DNA of 64,000 bases from Thalassobaculum sp. OXR-137 (GTDB lineage Bacteria; Pseudomonadota; Alphaproteobacteria; Thalassobaculales; Thalassobaculaceae). How positions within the stretch are numbered: position 1 is the stretch's first letter; the number at the start of each line of letters is the position of its first letter. This document shows positions 46,235 through 55,666 of the stretch, piece by piece. The notes below the pieces were generated by a model. The model made no database searches and had not been told where the DNA came from. It saw only the letters and a program-made list of their open reading frames with translations. The DNA is taken from contig NZ_CP139715.1 of the NCBI RefSeq assembly GCF_034377285.1, forward strand, positions 1,410,001-1,474,000, read 5' to 3'. The position numbers and the translations under genes are program-made.

Positions 46235-48263
46235 TGCCGGTTTCCTCTTGAGGACCCGGCGGTGCAAGCGTCGACGATGGACTCTTCACGTGCGTGATTG
46301 CGTCGACAATATAGCGTGGTAACTTGGCGGCAAATGCAGCTTTGTCGAACTCCGCGACCTCTCCCGCCTTGGCAAAGGCTTCCGCAAGATACTGCGCCGC
46401 GATGGCCTTAGATGCGCCGCCAGAATGGAAGAGCCGGTAGATCCGCGTGCACAGCGCCGCACGGTCCCCATTGGCATCGGTTTCAATCGGCTTGAAGGCA
46501 GTTCGTGCAGCAGCTTCGACATCGGCGCGTTGTTTCTTCTCCTCGTTGAGCGGGTCGTCGTTTATTGCGAGGGAAGCAGCGACGTAGACGTCCTCCGCAA
46601 AGCCGCAGAACGCGAGATCGTATTCCAATGTCCAATGGTCGGCGACAAAGGTCTTCACCGATTGGCCGTCAGCGGACCGCAGGCGAGCGCGCCACTCTTC
46701 CAGCGCTTGTTCCTGGGTCTTGCCATTCCCACCGAAGTCGCGGAGCGCTTTCCATCGGCGCTTCGAACTGGACCACTTCTCATCATCGTCACCAGCAACC
46801 AACCCGAGGATGGTTGGGGCGCAATCTGGCATCACGTCCATGTCCGCTATGCAGGCGACGGGAACAGACAGTTTCGGAGGTGCGTCCGTCCGGCGCTGAA
46901 AGATGCTGCTGAACCGCCTGAGTCCCCTGCCACCGACATTGACGATGGAAACACCGTGTTCGGTCAGATCGGTGCCCAACAACCTTGCGAGAACGGGCAG
47001 TAGAATGGTCTCGGCGTCGCCTTCAGCGACGATGACAGCGTGGGCAAAGAACAGGTTGGCCTTGGTAACGTCGAGGAAGCGCTCCAGGAATCGATAGTCG
47101 CCTTCTTCGAGCCTAGTATGGCCCCGGGCAAGTGGGAAGGTGCGCCTGCCATCCAGAAGTATAATGTTTTGTAGCGGAATCTTTGACGCCAGGTTTGGGC
47201 TATGGGTTGAGAGGATGACCTGGACGGGACGTTTCGTGTCTTTGACCTTGACCGCTGCAGCCTTTGTCAGGAACTCCATCAGCCGAAGCTGACGTTGGGG
47301 ATGCAGGTGAGCTTCCGGTTCTTCGATCAAAAGTAGCGGAAGTCCTTCTGGCTCCCGTCCGAGGAGCAGCAGTTCGCAGGCCATGTAAAGTAAGTTGTTT
47401 GAACCGAGTCCGTAACGCCCTCGTGGGTTCCCAGTGGTTGCTTCGAGGAGGCCGAGTTCCAATCGCTCCAGGATTTGACGAAGACGTGTTTTGTCCGTCC
47501 CGCCTTCTGTAATGTCAATCTTGCCGCGAAGGCTGTCTCCTGTGAGCGAAAGCGAGGAGAGATACTGCTTGTTAATCGCTTCCTCGGCGCTGCCGACCCC
47601 TTCGTGCTTCTTTACGTTGTGACGCAGGTAATCGGACAGTCCCAAGAGGCTCAACCGGCTGACGGCAGTGGCATCCGCAGGCAATGCCTCCGCATCGAAG
47701 GGGTCTCCTTGCCCGATTTCAGGAAAATTGGCGAGAATTTGCGAAAGACGGGACCCGCGCCCCGGCGACATCTCACGTTCGGCATCGCGAAGCGGCCGTA
47801 GATAAGCGCTTGATAGCAATTCACGAACTGATGCCTCTATAGGAGGCCCTGCACCGTCAATGCCGCTGCGCACCGACACATCGACCCATCGACGAGCACC
47901 CGGGGTCTCGTTCAGCCTCTTGGCAGTCCAGTTGACCAAGAGGGAGACTTGGGCGCCTTCATAGGAAAGATATTCTGCGAAGGCACCTTTCTCGTCGTCG
48001 TCGAGCCCGCTCAGCTTGCAGCGGATGAAGATGTCGGTGGCTTGCTTGCCGGTTTTATCGAGATGAAAGTCCTCAGATTGGACACGGATAAATTCTTGGT
48101 CACGGGTGAGCAACGCATATCTGATCGCATCAATGATAGTCGATTTCCCGCTGTCATTCCGACCGACCAGTGCCGTCACGCCGCTACTAAATGCAATGTT
48201 GAGCGCCGAATCATTATCTCCGAACTGGCGAAAATTACGAATTACTATTTCTGAAATGTACAT
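46227..48263 (-). CDS. gajA: OLD-family ATPase with TOPRIM nuclease, Gabija GajA-type
   Basis: A 678-residue protein: ABC-type Walker A VGRNDSGKSTIIDA (33-46), LLLIEEPEAHLHPQRQ near 318 (Walker B), VILSTHSPNLASK, then a C-terminal TOPRIM domain with AVIVAEGDAETILLPVL and CIADMDVMPD. The OLD nuclease plus UvrD partner is Gabija. GajA nicks DNA when nucleotide is depleted by phage. ATG 48263 has only a weak ribosome site. It is divergent from traG, 135 bp away. Confidence 0.82.
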   Translation of the reverse strand: MYISEIVIRNFRQFGDNDSALNIAFSSGVTALVGRNDSGKSTIIDAIRYALLTRDQEFIRVQSEDFHLDKTGKQATDIFIRCKLSGLDDDEKGAFAEYLSYEGAQVSLLVNWTAKRLNETPGARRWVDVSVRSGIDGAGPPIEASVRELLSSAYLRPLRDAEREMSPGRGSRLSQILANFPEIGQGDPFDAEALPADATAVSRLSLLGLSDYLRHNVKKHEGVGSAEEAINKQYLSSLSLTGDSLRGKIDITEGGTDKTRLRQILERLELGLLEATTGNPRGRYGLGSNNLLYMACELLLLGREPEGLPLLLIEEPEAHLHPQRQLRLMEFLTKAAAVKVKDTKRPVQVILSTHSPNLASKIPLQNIILLDGRRTFPLARGHTRLEEGDYRFLERFLDVTKANLFFAHAVIVAEGDAETILLPVLARLLGTDLTEHGVSIVNVGGRGLRRFSSIFQRRTDAPPKLSVPVACIADMDVMPDCAPTILGLVAGDDDEKWSSSKRRWKALRDFGGNGKTQEQALEEWRARLRSADGQSVKTFVADHWTLEYDLAFCGFAEDVYVAASLAINDDPLNEEKKQRADVEAAARTAFKPIETDANGDRAALCTRIYRLFHSGGASKAIAAQYLAEAFAKAGEVAEFDKAAFAAKLPRYIVDAITHVKSPSSTLAPPGPQEETGNA

Positions 48264-48313
48264 TCCGAGTATGCCCTCATTTAATCGTTGTGAATGAGAG
48301 ACATGATCTCATT

Positions 48314-48346
48314 TCGTCGTACATAAGGGTTATAACAGATTTCGGC
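48314..48346 (+). promoter_or_regulatory. 33-bp element before traG, copy 1
   Basis: TCGTCGTACATAAGGGTTAT then AACAGATTTCGGC, about 50 bp before the traG start. It differs from copy 2 (50449-50481) at only a few positions. TATAAC can serve as a -10 box, but no good -35 lies 17 bp upstream, which suggests an activator site overlapping the promoter. Confidence 0.6.
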
Positions 48347-48398
48347 CATGCACGCGATACTTGCTCCGTTTGTCTTATCGAAGAACGGAGCCATCGCC

Positions 48399-50423
48399 AT
48401 GACCCCCACCAAACTCCTGATCGGCCAGATCACTGTTGTGTTCGCCATCGTCATTCTGGGCGTGTGGGCGGCGACGCAGTGGTGCGCGGACATGCTGGGC
48501 TATCAAGCGCAGTTGGGCAACCCGTGGTTCGTGCTGTTCGGCTGGCCGGTTTATGAGCCCTGGAAGCTGTTTCAATGGTGGTATTTCTACGAAGCCTATG
48601 CGCCCGAGGTGTTCGACAAGGCGGGTATGTTGGCGGCGGGCAGTGGTTTCATGGGTTGCGCGGCGGCGGTGGTCGGTTCGCTGTGGCGGGCGCGGCAGAG
48701 TCGGCTGGTGACGACATATGGTTCTTCGCGCTGGGCCTTGAAGGGGGAGATGAGGAAGGCCGGGCTGTTTCGGTCCGCAGGCGTGTTCATTGGTCAGTTT
48801 CAGGAAAAATACCTGCGTCATGACGGGCCGGAGCATGTCATGGCTTTCGCGCCGACGCGCTCCGGCAAAGGCGTGGGGCTCGTTGTGCCGACGCTTTTGT
48901 CGTGGACCGGATCGGCGGTGATCCACGACATCAAGGGCGAGAACTGGCAGTTGACCGCCGGTTGGCGCACCAAGTTTTCCCATTGCCTGCTGTTCAACCC
49001 GACCGACCTACATTCCGCCCGTTACAATCCGCTCTTGGAAGTGCGCAAGGGAGCGGACGAGGTCCGCGACGTCCAGAATATCGCCGATATCCTTGTCGAT
49101 CCCGAAGGGGCGCTCGAACGCCGGAACCATTGGGAGAAGACCAGCCATGCGCTGCTGGTCGGGGCGATCCTGCATGTGCTTTATGCCGAGGAAGAAAAGA
49201 CGCTGGCCCGCGTGGCGACTTTTCTTTCTGACCCGACACGGTCTTTTCCAGCAACGCTGAGGCGGATGATGGAAACCAATCATCTGGGGACGGCGGAAAA
49301 CCCGGAGGTGCATCCGGTGGTGGCCTCCGCCGCGCGCGAGGTGCTGAACAAATCCGAGAATGAGCGTTCAGGTGTCTTGTCCACTGCCATGTCGTTCCTT
49401 GGGCTGTATCGCGATCCGACCGTGGCGGCGGCGACCGCGGCCTGTGACTGGCGCATCGCCGATCTGATGGATGCCAAACATCCCGTCTCGCTCTATCTGG
49501 TGGTGCCGCCTTCGGATATTTCACGCACCAAACCGCTGGTGCGGTTGATCCTCAATCAGATCGGGCGGCGGCTGACCGAGCGGCTGGAGGGCGACCCCAA
49601 GAAGTCGCGCAAGCACCAGCTTTTGATGATGCTGGATGAGTTCCCCGCTTTGGGACGGCTGGATTTCTTCGAGACGGCCTTGGCCTTCATGGCCGGGTAC
49701 GGCATCCGCGCTTATCTCATCGCGCAGAGTCTGAACCAGATTTCCAAAGCCTATGGCGAGAATAACGCCATCCTCGATAACTGCCATGTGCGGATTGCTT
49801 TCAGCAGCAATGACGAGCGTACCGCCAAGCGGATTTCCGATGCGCTCGGCACGGCCACCGAACTGCGCGCGATGCGCAATTATGCCGGTCACCGGCTGGC
49901 GCCTTGGCTCAGCCATGTCATGGTCAGCCGCCAGGAAACAGCGCGGCCCTTGCTGACCCCTGGTGAGGTCATGCAGCTTCCGCCGACGGATGAGTTGGTG
50001 CTGATCTCCGGCCTTGCGCCGATCCGCGCGAATAAACTCAGATATTACGAGGATGAGAATTTCACCGAGCGGGTGCTGCCTGCGCCGGCGCTGGCGACAA
50101 GCGATTATGCTGACAAGCCTGAAACGCGGCCAGATGATTGGGGCAAGCAAGTGCGCAAGGCTGACACGCGGCTTGCCGCCCAAGATGATGCAAAATCGAC
50201 TTCCACTGACGAAGGCGGGATGCAGCAACAGCGCCATCCGGGGCTGGGCGAGGAAATTGTTAAAACCGCCGAACCCGAGCAGGGCGAATTGCCGAACCTC
50301 TTGGATGATGATCCCGACAGCACTGCCGATAAGAACATGATGGAGCGCGCCGCCACACCCGCGCGCGCCTATGGCGTCAACGAAGCGATGGGGCCGGACA
50401 GGGATCTGCTCGACGGGTTTTGA
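48399..50423 (+). CDS. traG: TraG/VirD4 coupling protein
   Basis: A 674-residue type IV coupling ATPase. Two N-terminal membrane helices (about 8-27 and 75-95) precede Walker A APTRSGKGVGLVVPTLLSW near 148 and the MMLDEFPALGRLDFFETALA region near 410, with LIAQSLNQI. It joins the relaxase-DNA complex to the Trb channel. ATG 48399 has GGAG eight bases upstream; an earlier ATG at 48348 lacks one. It starts the transfer block. Confidence 0.93.
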   Translation: MTPTKLLIGQITVVFAIVILGVWAATQWCADMLGYQAQLGNPWFVLFGWPVYEPWKLFQWWYFYEAYAPEVFDKAGMLAAGSGFMGCAAAVVGSLWRARQSRLVTTYGSSRWALKGEMRKAGLFRSAGVFIGQFQEKYLRHDGPEHVMAFAPTRSGKGVGLVVPTLLSWTGSAVIHDIKGENWQLTAGWRTKFSHCLLFNPTDLHSARYNPLLEVRKGADEVRDVQNIADILVDPEGALERRNHWEKTSHALLVGAILHVLYAEEEKTLARVATFLSDPTRSFPATLRRMMETNHLGTAENPEVHPVVASAAREVLNKSENERSGVLSTAMSFLGLYRDPTVAAATAACDWRIADLMDAKHPVSLYLVVPPSDISRTKPLVRLILNQIGRRLTERLEGDPKKSRKHQLLMMLDEFPALGRLDFFETALAFMAGYGIRAYLIAQSLNQISKAYGENNAILDNCHVRIAFSSNDERTAKRISDALGTATELRAMRNYAGHRLAPWLSHVMVSRQETARPLLTPGEVMQLPPTDELVLISGLAPIRANKLRYYEDENFTERVLPAPALATSDYADKPETRPDDWGKQVRKADTRLAAQDDAKSTSTDEGGMQQQRHPGLGEEIVKTAEPEQGELPNLLDDDPDSTADKNMMERAATPARAYGVNEAMGPDRDLLDGF

Positions 50424-50448
50424 GGAAGATTCCGCAAGTGATCGTGCG

Positions 50449-50481
50449 TCGTCGTACATAACGGATATAAGAGATTTCAGC
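50449..50481 (+). promoter_or_regulatory. 33-bp element before the trb operon, copy 2
   Basis: TCGTCGTACATAACGGATAT then AAGAGATTTCAGC, nearly identical to 48314-48346, about 50 bp before copG/trbB. It suggests one regulator controls the traG and trb transcripts. Confidence 0.6.
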
Positions 50482-50530
50482 GGCTTAGACGATCCTTGTT
50501 CTGACTTTCTATTTGTCAGGACAAGAATAC

Positions 50531-50929
50531 ATGAAACCGCGCCACAATATTTACATCGACGAAGAGACCAGCGCCGAATTGGAGGCGCTGGCGGCAAAGC
50601 CTGGCGCATCGAAGTCGGCTATCGTCTCGGATGCCATCCGTCATTACATCCGCCATCGCGGCGCGCATCAGATCGACGAGGCGCTGAAAATCCGTCTCGA
50701 TCGGGTGACGCGCGACATGGGTCTCATTCGCCGCGACCTCGATGTGCTGACCGAGAGCCTCGCTTTTTTCGTCAAGCTCTATCTCACCTTCAACGCGCAT
50801 ACCCCCGTGCCTGATGCGTCGGCGCAGGCGGTGGCGCGCGACCGTTTCCAGAAATTCATCGAGCAGGTTGGCCGCCAGATCGCGGGCGGCAAGCGCTCTC
50901 TCAAAAACACCGAGGAGGATTCCGAATGA
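50531..50929 (+). CDS. CopG-family ribbon-helix-helix regulator
   Basis: A 132-residue protein. Residues ~5-50 are a ribbon-helix-helix DNA-binding domain (HNIYIDEETSAELEALAAKP, then SKSAIVSDAIRHYIRHRG). The rest is helical with a hydrophobic patch (LAFFVKLYLTFNAH). It is the first gene of the trb operon and overlaps trbB by 4 bp, so it probably autoregulates the operon, perhaps through the 33-bp elements. Confidence 0.82.
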   Translation: MKPRHNIYIDEETSAELEALAAKPGASKSAIVSDAIRHYIRHRGAHQIDEALKIRLDRVTRDMGLIRRDLDVLTESLAFFVKLYLTFNAHTPVPDASAQAVARDRFQKFIEQVGRQIAGGKRSLKNTEEDSE

Positions 50930-51888
50930 GCGACACATTCGAAGAGCGCCGCCGCGCCATGCTGAAAACCGCCATGGGGCCGGTGATCGCGCAAGCGCTT
51001 GGCGATCCCACCGTCATCGAGGTGATGGTCAATCCCGATGGCAAGCTGTGGATCGACCGGCTCGGCGCAGGCCGCGGCAATATCGGCGTGCGCATCCATC
51101 CGTCCGAGACCGAACGGATCATTCGGCTGGTTGCAAGCCATGTGCGCGCCGAGGTGCATGCAGATAATCCCATCGTCAGTGCGGAACTGCCGTCTGGTGA
51201 ACGGTTCGAGGGGCTGTTGCCGCCGGTAGCATTGGGGCCATGTTTTGCCATCCGCAAACCAGCGACCAAGATTTTGACCATCGCTGATTATGTCCGCGAC
51301 CGGATCATGGTGCCGATCCAGGCCGAGGCTTTGCGCAAGGCCGTTCGGGAGCGGAAGAACATTCTGGTTGCCGGTGGCACGTCTAGCGGCAAGACGACGC
51401 TGACCAACGCGCTGCTTGCCGAAATCGCTGATTGCGACGAGCGGGTGATCCTGATCGAGGATACGCGCGAGCTGCAATGTGCGGCGAAGGATTGCGTGGC
51501 GCTCAGAACCCGCGCGGGCGCGGTGTCGATGGGTGACCTGGTGCGCTCGACCCTGCGGCTCAGGCCAGACCGCATTATCGTCGGCGAAGTGCGCGGCGCG
51601 GAGGCGCTCGACATGCTCAAAGCCTGGAACACCGGCCATCCCGGCGGCATCGCCACGGTGCACGCCAATTCCGCCCGCTCGGCGCTCTACCGCATCGAAC
51701 AGCTCGTGCAGGAAAGCGTCACCATCGTTCCACGTCGGCTGATCGCTGATGCCATCGACATGGTGGTGTTTATCGCCGGGCGCGGCAGTGATCGCCGCAT
51801 CGAGACCATCGCCGAAGTGACGGGTCTCGACAGCCAAGGCGACTACGCCGTCACACCGCTTTCCCTCCCACAACTGCAATCCCTCTGA
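50926..51888 (+). CDS. trbB: Conjugal transfer ATPase TrbB
   Basis: A 320-residue VirB11-type hexameric ATPase: Walker A VAGGTSSGKTTLTNAL near 147-162, then IEDTRELQ, RLRPDRIIVGEVRG and HPGGIATVHANSARS. It powers channel assembly at the inner membrane. All motifs are intact. It is 20 bp before trbC. Confidence 0.95.
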   Translation: MSDTFEERRRAMLKTAMGPVIAQALGDPTVIEVMVNPDGKLWIDRLGAGRGNIGVRIHPSETERIIRLVASHVRAEVHADNPIVSAELPSGERFEGLLPPVALGPCFAIRKPATKILTIADYVRDRIMVPIQAEALRKAVRERKNILVAGGTSSGKTTLTNALLAEIADCDERVILIEDTRELQCAAKDCVALRTRAGAVSMGDLVRSTLRLRPDRIIVGEVRGAEALDMLKAWNTGHPGGIATVHANSARSALYRIEQLVQESVTIVPRRLIADAIDMVVFIAGRGSDRRIETIAEVTGLDSQGDYAVTPLSLPQLQSL

Positions 51889-51907
51889 CCTCTCGAAAGG
51901 ACACCTC

Positions 51908-52216
51908 ATGCGCAAGAAGCTTCGATTTCTTCTCTCTTCCGCCATCGCGTTTGCGTTTACGGCCCCGGCCTATGCGGCCGGTTCAGGCATGCCGTGGGAA
52001 GAGCCGCTGCAACGGATATTGGAATCGGTGCAAGGCCCGGTCGCCAAGATCGTCGCGGTGATCATCATCATCCTCACCGGCCTGACACTGGCCTTTGGCG
52101 AAAGTTCGGGCGGGTTCCGGCGGCTGATTCAGATCGTCTTCGGTCTCTCAATCGCCTTTGCGGCCAGTTCGTTCTTCTTGTCGTTCTTCTCCTTCGGCGG
52201 TGGGGCGCTCCTCTGA
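51908..52216 (+). CDS. trbC: Pilin TrbC
   Basis: A 102-residue VirB2-like prepilin: a signal peptide ending AYAAGS (about residues 20-25), then two membrane segments (about 45-65 and 75-95) around a short cytoplasmic loop. In P-type systems TraF (here 35784) matures it into a cyclic pilin. AAAGGA precedes the ATG. Its stop overlaps trbD (TGATG). Confidence 0.92.
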   Translation: MRKKLRFLLSSAIAFAFTAPAYAAGSGMPWEEPLQRILESVQGPVAKIVAVIIIILTGLTLAFGESSGGFRRLIQIVFGLSIAFAASSFFLSFFSFGGGALL

Positions 52217-52485
52217 TGGCCGCGCAACGCTCCATTGAGGGATTTGAAGTCCCTGTCCATCGCGCGCTGACCGAGCCGATCTTGCTCGGCGGCGCGCCGC
52301 GTGCGGTCGCCATCTTGAATGGCACGCTCGCCGCCGCCATCGGCCTCGGCCTCCAGCAATGGATCGCCGGGCTGGTGATGTTTGTCGCCGGGCATACGCT
52401 CGCCGTGTTCGCCGCCAAGCGCGATCCGGATTTCATGGCCGTGCTCGCCCGTCACCTGCGTCAACGGGGGTGGTGGCGATGCTGA
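52216..52485 (+). CDS. trbD: TrbD (VirB3-like)
   Basis: An 89-residue inner-membrane protein. MAAQRSIEGFEVPVHRALTE opens the typical VirB3 N-terminus, followed by two hydrophobic segments (about 33-68) and AKRDPDFMAVLARHLR. It sits between trbC and trbE with overlaps at both ends, including 7 bp with trbE. Confidence 0.9.
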   Translation: MAAQRSIEGFEVPVHRALTEPILLGGAPRAVAILNGTLAAAIGLGLQQWIAGLVMFVAGHTLAVFAAKRDPDFMAVLARHLRQRGWWRC

Positions 52486-54923
52486 ACATTGGCGAATATC
52501 GCAATAAGGCCGACCGGCTTGCCGATCTGCTGCCCTGGGTGGCATTGATCGCTCAGGGTGTTGTCCTCAACAAAGACGGCAGCTTCCAGCGCACCTTCCG
52601 TTTTCGCGGTCCAGACTTGGAAAGCGCTACCGAAGCCGAACTGGTCGGTCTCTGCGCCCGCGCCAATAACGCTCTGAAGCGTCTCGGTTCTGGCTGGGCG
52701 CTGTTTTTCGACGCCGAACGCCTTGAGGCGCAACATTATCCGTCATCGGAATTTCGTGACGCCGCCTCATGGCTGGTTGATGAAGAACGCCGCGCCGCGT
52801 TCGAAGAGGGTCGTCAGGGCCAGCATTTCGAGAGCCGCTATCACCTCACACTTTTATATATGCCGCCGCCGGACGCGCAGGCGCGCACAGAAAATGCCCT
52901 TCTGGAGCGCGACCGGAAGGGGGAAGGGGCCGGCGGCATTCGGAACTGGCGGCAGGAACTGGCCCGGTTTGGGGAAGAGACCGAGCGGGTGTTGGACCTG
53001 CTCAGCGGTTTCCTGCCCGAGATCCGCGCGCTCGATGATACTGAGACCCTGACCTTCCTGCATGGGACGATTTCAACAAAGCGCCATCCCGTCAATGTTC
53101 CCGAAACGCTGATGTATCTCGACGGCGTTCTGGTGGACACGCCGCTCACCGGCGGGCTGGAACCGATGCTGGGCGAGAAGCATCTGCGCACGCTGACCAT
53201 CCTTGGTTTCCCGAACACCACCCGCCCCGGCATTCTCGACGCGCTCAACCATCAGGATTTCGCCTATCGCTGGGTGACGCGGTTTATCCCGCTCGACAAA
53301 ACCGCTGCGACCAAGGTCTTGACCCGCCTGCGCCGGCAATGGTTCGCCAAGCGCAAGTCGATCACCGCAGTCTTACGTGAGGTGCTGACCAACGAGGCGG
53401 CGCCATTGGTCGATAGCGACGCCGATAACAAGGCGCTCGATGCCGATGCGGCGCTCCAGGCGCTGGGCGGTGACCATGTCGGTTTCGGCTATCTCACCAC
53501 CACCATCACGGTGTTCGATGAGGATGCCCAAGGCGCAGAGGAAAAAGCCCGCGCTGTCGAGCGCATTATTAATGGTCTCGGCTTCACCTGCATTCGCGAG
53601 AGCGTCAATGCGGTGGAAGCCTGGCTCGGCAGTCTACCCGGTCATGTCTACGCCAATGTCCGCCAGCCGCTGGTTCACACGCTGAACCTAGCCCATCTGA
53701 TGCCGCTGTCGGCGGTCTGGGCCGGGCCGATGCGTAATGCCCATCTTGATGCGCCGCCTTTGTTTTACGCGGAGACCAGCGGTTCCACCCCGTTCCGCCT
53801 CTCCACCCATGTCGGCGATGTCGGCCATATGCTCATGGTCGGTCCGACCGGCGCCGGCAAGTCGGTGCTGCTGTCGCTGATCGCCATGCAGTTCCGGCGC
53901 TATGCCGGATCGCAGGTTTACATCTTCGACAAGGGCAATTCTGCCCGTGCCGCCACCCTCGCCATGGGCGGCGAACATCATGCGCTGGGGGCGGATGGTT
54001 CGCTCGCCTTTCAGCCGCTTAAGGATATTGACAATCCCGCCACCCGAAGCTGGGCGGCGGAATGGATCGTCGCATTGCTGACGCATGAGAAACTCACTGT
54101 CACGCCAGAGGTGAAGGAAGCCGTCTGGTCGGCCTTGACCAACCTTGCCAGCGCACCAGAAGCGGAACGCACGCTCACTGGCTTGTCGGTGCTGCTGCAA
54201 TCCAACCCGATCAAGGCGGCGTTGCAACCTTATACGCTCGACGGTCCCTTCGGGCGTCTTCTCGATGCCGCCGATGACCGGCTGGCGCTGTCGGACGTGC
54301 AGTGCTTCGAGACCGAGGAACTGATGCACCAGGCAGGTGTCGTGCTGCCGGTGCTGACCTATCTGTTCCATCGCCTCGAAGAACGGTTTGACGGGCGGCC
54401 GACGCTGCTGATCCTCGATGAAGCCTGGGTGTTTCTCGACAATCCGCTTTTCGCCGCCCGCATTCGCGAATGGCTAAAAGTGCTGCGCAAGAAGAATGTC
54501 TCGGTGATTTTTGCCACCCAGTCGCTTGCGGACATCGCGGATTCCTCGATTGCGCCGGCCATCATCGAAAGCTGCCCGCAACGCATCTTTTTGCCCAATG
54601 ACCGGGCGGTCGAGCCGCAGGCGCGCGCCGCCTATGAACGCTTTGGCATCAATGAACGCCAGATCGAACTGATCGCCCGCGCCACCCCGAAGCGCCATTA
54701 TTACCTGCAATCGCGGCGTGGCAACCGGTTGTTCGAACTGGGGCTTGGCCCCATCGCCTTGACGCTGTCCGGCGCATCCGATCCCGCAGCACAAACTCTC
54801 ATCGACGCCATCCTGGCCGAACACGGGCCGGACGATTTCGCCGCCCGGTTCCTTTCCGCGCGCGGTCTCGATTGGGCCGCCGACCTCATCACGCAATTTC
54901 CTCAACACGGAGAACCATCATGA
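52479..54923 (+). CDS. trbE: TrbE (VirB4 ATPase)
   Basis: An 814-residue VirB4-type ATPase. The N-terminal domain (from MLNIGEYRNKADRLADLLPW) is followed by Walker A MVGPTGAGKSVLLSLIA near 452-468, Walker B LLILDEAWVFLDNPLF near 645, and SVIFATQSLADIADS. It drives pilus assembly and substrate transfer. The longer frame reaching back to 52359 overlaps trbD and is not used. Confidence 0.95.
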   Translation: MLNIGEYRNKADRLADLLPWVALIAQGVVLNKDGSFQRTFRFRGPDLESATEAELVGLCARANNALKRLGSGWALFFDAERLEAQHYPSSEFRDAASWLVDEERRAAFEEGRQGQHFESRYHLTLLYMPPPDAQARTENALLERDRKGEGAGGIRNWRQELARFGEETERVLDLLSGFLPEIRALDDTETLTFLHGTISTKRHPVNVPETLMYLDGVLVDTPLTGGLEPMLGEKHLRTLTILGFPNTTRPGILDALNHQDFAYRWVTRFIPLDKTAATKVLTRLRRQWFAKRKSITAVLREVLTNEAAPLVDSDADNKALDADAALQALGGDHVGFGYLTTTITVFDEDAQGAEEKARAVERIINGLGFTCIRESVNAVEAWLGSLPGHVYANVRQPLVHTLNLAHLMPLSAVWAGPMRNAHLDAPPLFYAETSGSTPFRLSTHVGDVGHMLMVGPTGAGKSVLLSLIAMQFRRYAGSQVYIFDKGNSARAATLAMGGEHHALGADGSLAFQPLKDIDNPATRSWAAEWIVALLTHEKLTVTPEVKEAVWSALTNLASAPEAERTLTGLSVLLQSNPIKAALQPYTLDGPFGRLLDAADDRLALSDVQCFETEELMHQAGVVLPVLTYLFHRLEERFDGRPTLLILDEAWVFLDNPLFAARIREWLKVLRKKNVSVIFATQSLADIADSSIAPAIIESCPQRIFLPNDRAVEPQARAAYERFGINERQIELIARATPKRHYYLQSRRGNRLFELGLGPIALTLSGASDPAAQTLIDAILAEHGPDDFAARFLSARGLDWAADLITQFPQHGEPS

Positions 54924-55648
54924 AACGCGCATCCTTTGCGGCGCTCATCGCCGCTTCCCTTTCCTTCTCCTTGGCCGTTCCTTTGGCCATCACCATGCCG
55001 CAGAGGGCTCATGCCGCTTGGCCGGTCTTCGATGCTACGAACTATACGCAGAATATGCTCACCGCCGCGCGCACATTGGAGCAGATCAACAATCAGATTC
55101 AGCAACTCCAGAACCAGGCGACCATGTTGCAGAACATGGCGAAGAATCTCCAGCGGCTGGATTTTTCCTCGCTTGGCCAGATGCAGGGCGCGCTCAATCG
55201 CATCGACGGGCTGATGATGCAGGCCGAGGGCCTCAGTTTCGACCTGACGCAGCTCGAAGGCCAGTGGCGGCAGCAATATCCCGACAGCTACGACGCTTCC
55301 ATCACCGTCAGCGATATGGCGACGGCGGCGCGCGAGCGTTGGCAGAACAGCATGAACGCCTACCGCCAGACCATGCGCGTGCAATCGCAGATCGTCGAGA
55401 ATGTGCAGGCCGATCAGGGGCTGCTCACCGATCTCGTCAACCAGAGCCAGGGCGCGGCAGGCGCATTGCAGGCCCAGCAGGCCGCCAACCAGCTCATCGC
55501 GCTCAGCGCCAAGCAGCAGATGCAAATCCAGACACTGATGGCGGCGCATTACCGCTCGCAAGCCGAGGACGCCGCCCGTAAGGCTCAAGGAGAAGAAACT
55601 GCGCGCGAGACGACCAAGCGCTTCCTCGGTTCCGGCAAAGCCTATTGA
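54920..55648 (+). CDS. trbJ: TrbJ (VirB5-like)
   Basis: A 242-residue secreted protein. It has a signal peptide (about 1-34, ending RAHAAW), then long amphipathic helices rich in Gln and Asn (INNQIQQLQNQATMLQNMAK), as in VirB5/TrbJ pilus-tip or adhesin components. ATGA overlap with trbE. The gap to trbL is 18 bp, too short for the usual trbK. Confidence 0.92.
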   Translation: MKRASFAALIAASLSFSLAVPLAITMPQRAHAAWPVFDATNYTQNMLTAARTLEQINNQIQQLQNQATMLQNMAKNLQRLDFSSLGQMQGALNRIDGLMMQAEGLSFDLTQLEGQWRQQYPDSYDASITVSDMATAARERWQNSMNAYRQTMRVQSQIVENVQADQGLLTDLVNQSQGAAGALQAQQAANQLIALSAKQQMQIQTLMAAHYRSQAEDAARKAQGEETARETTKRFLGSGKAY

Positions 55649-55666
55649 TCCGGGAAAGGCGGCGTC

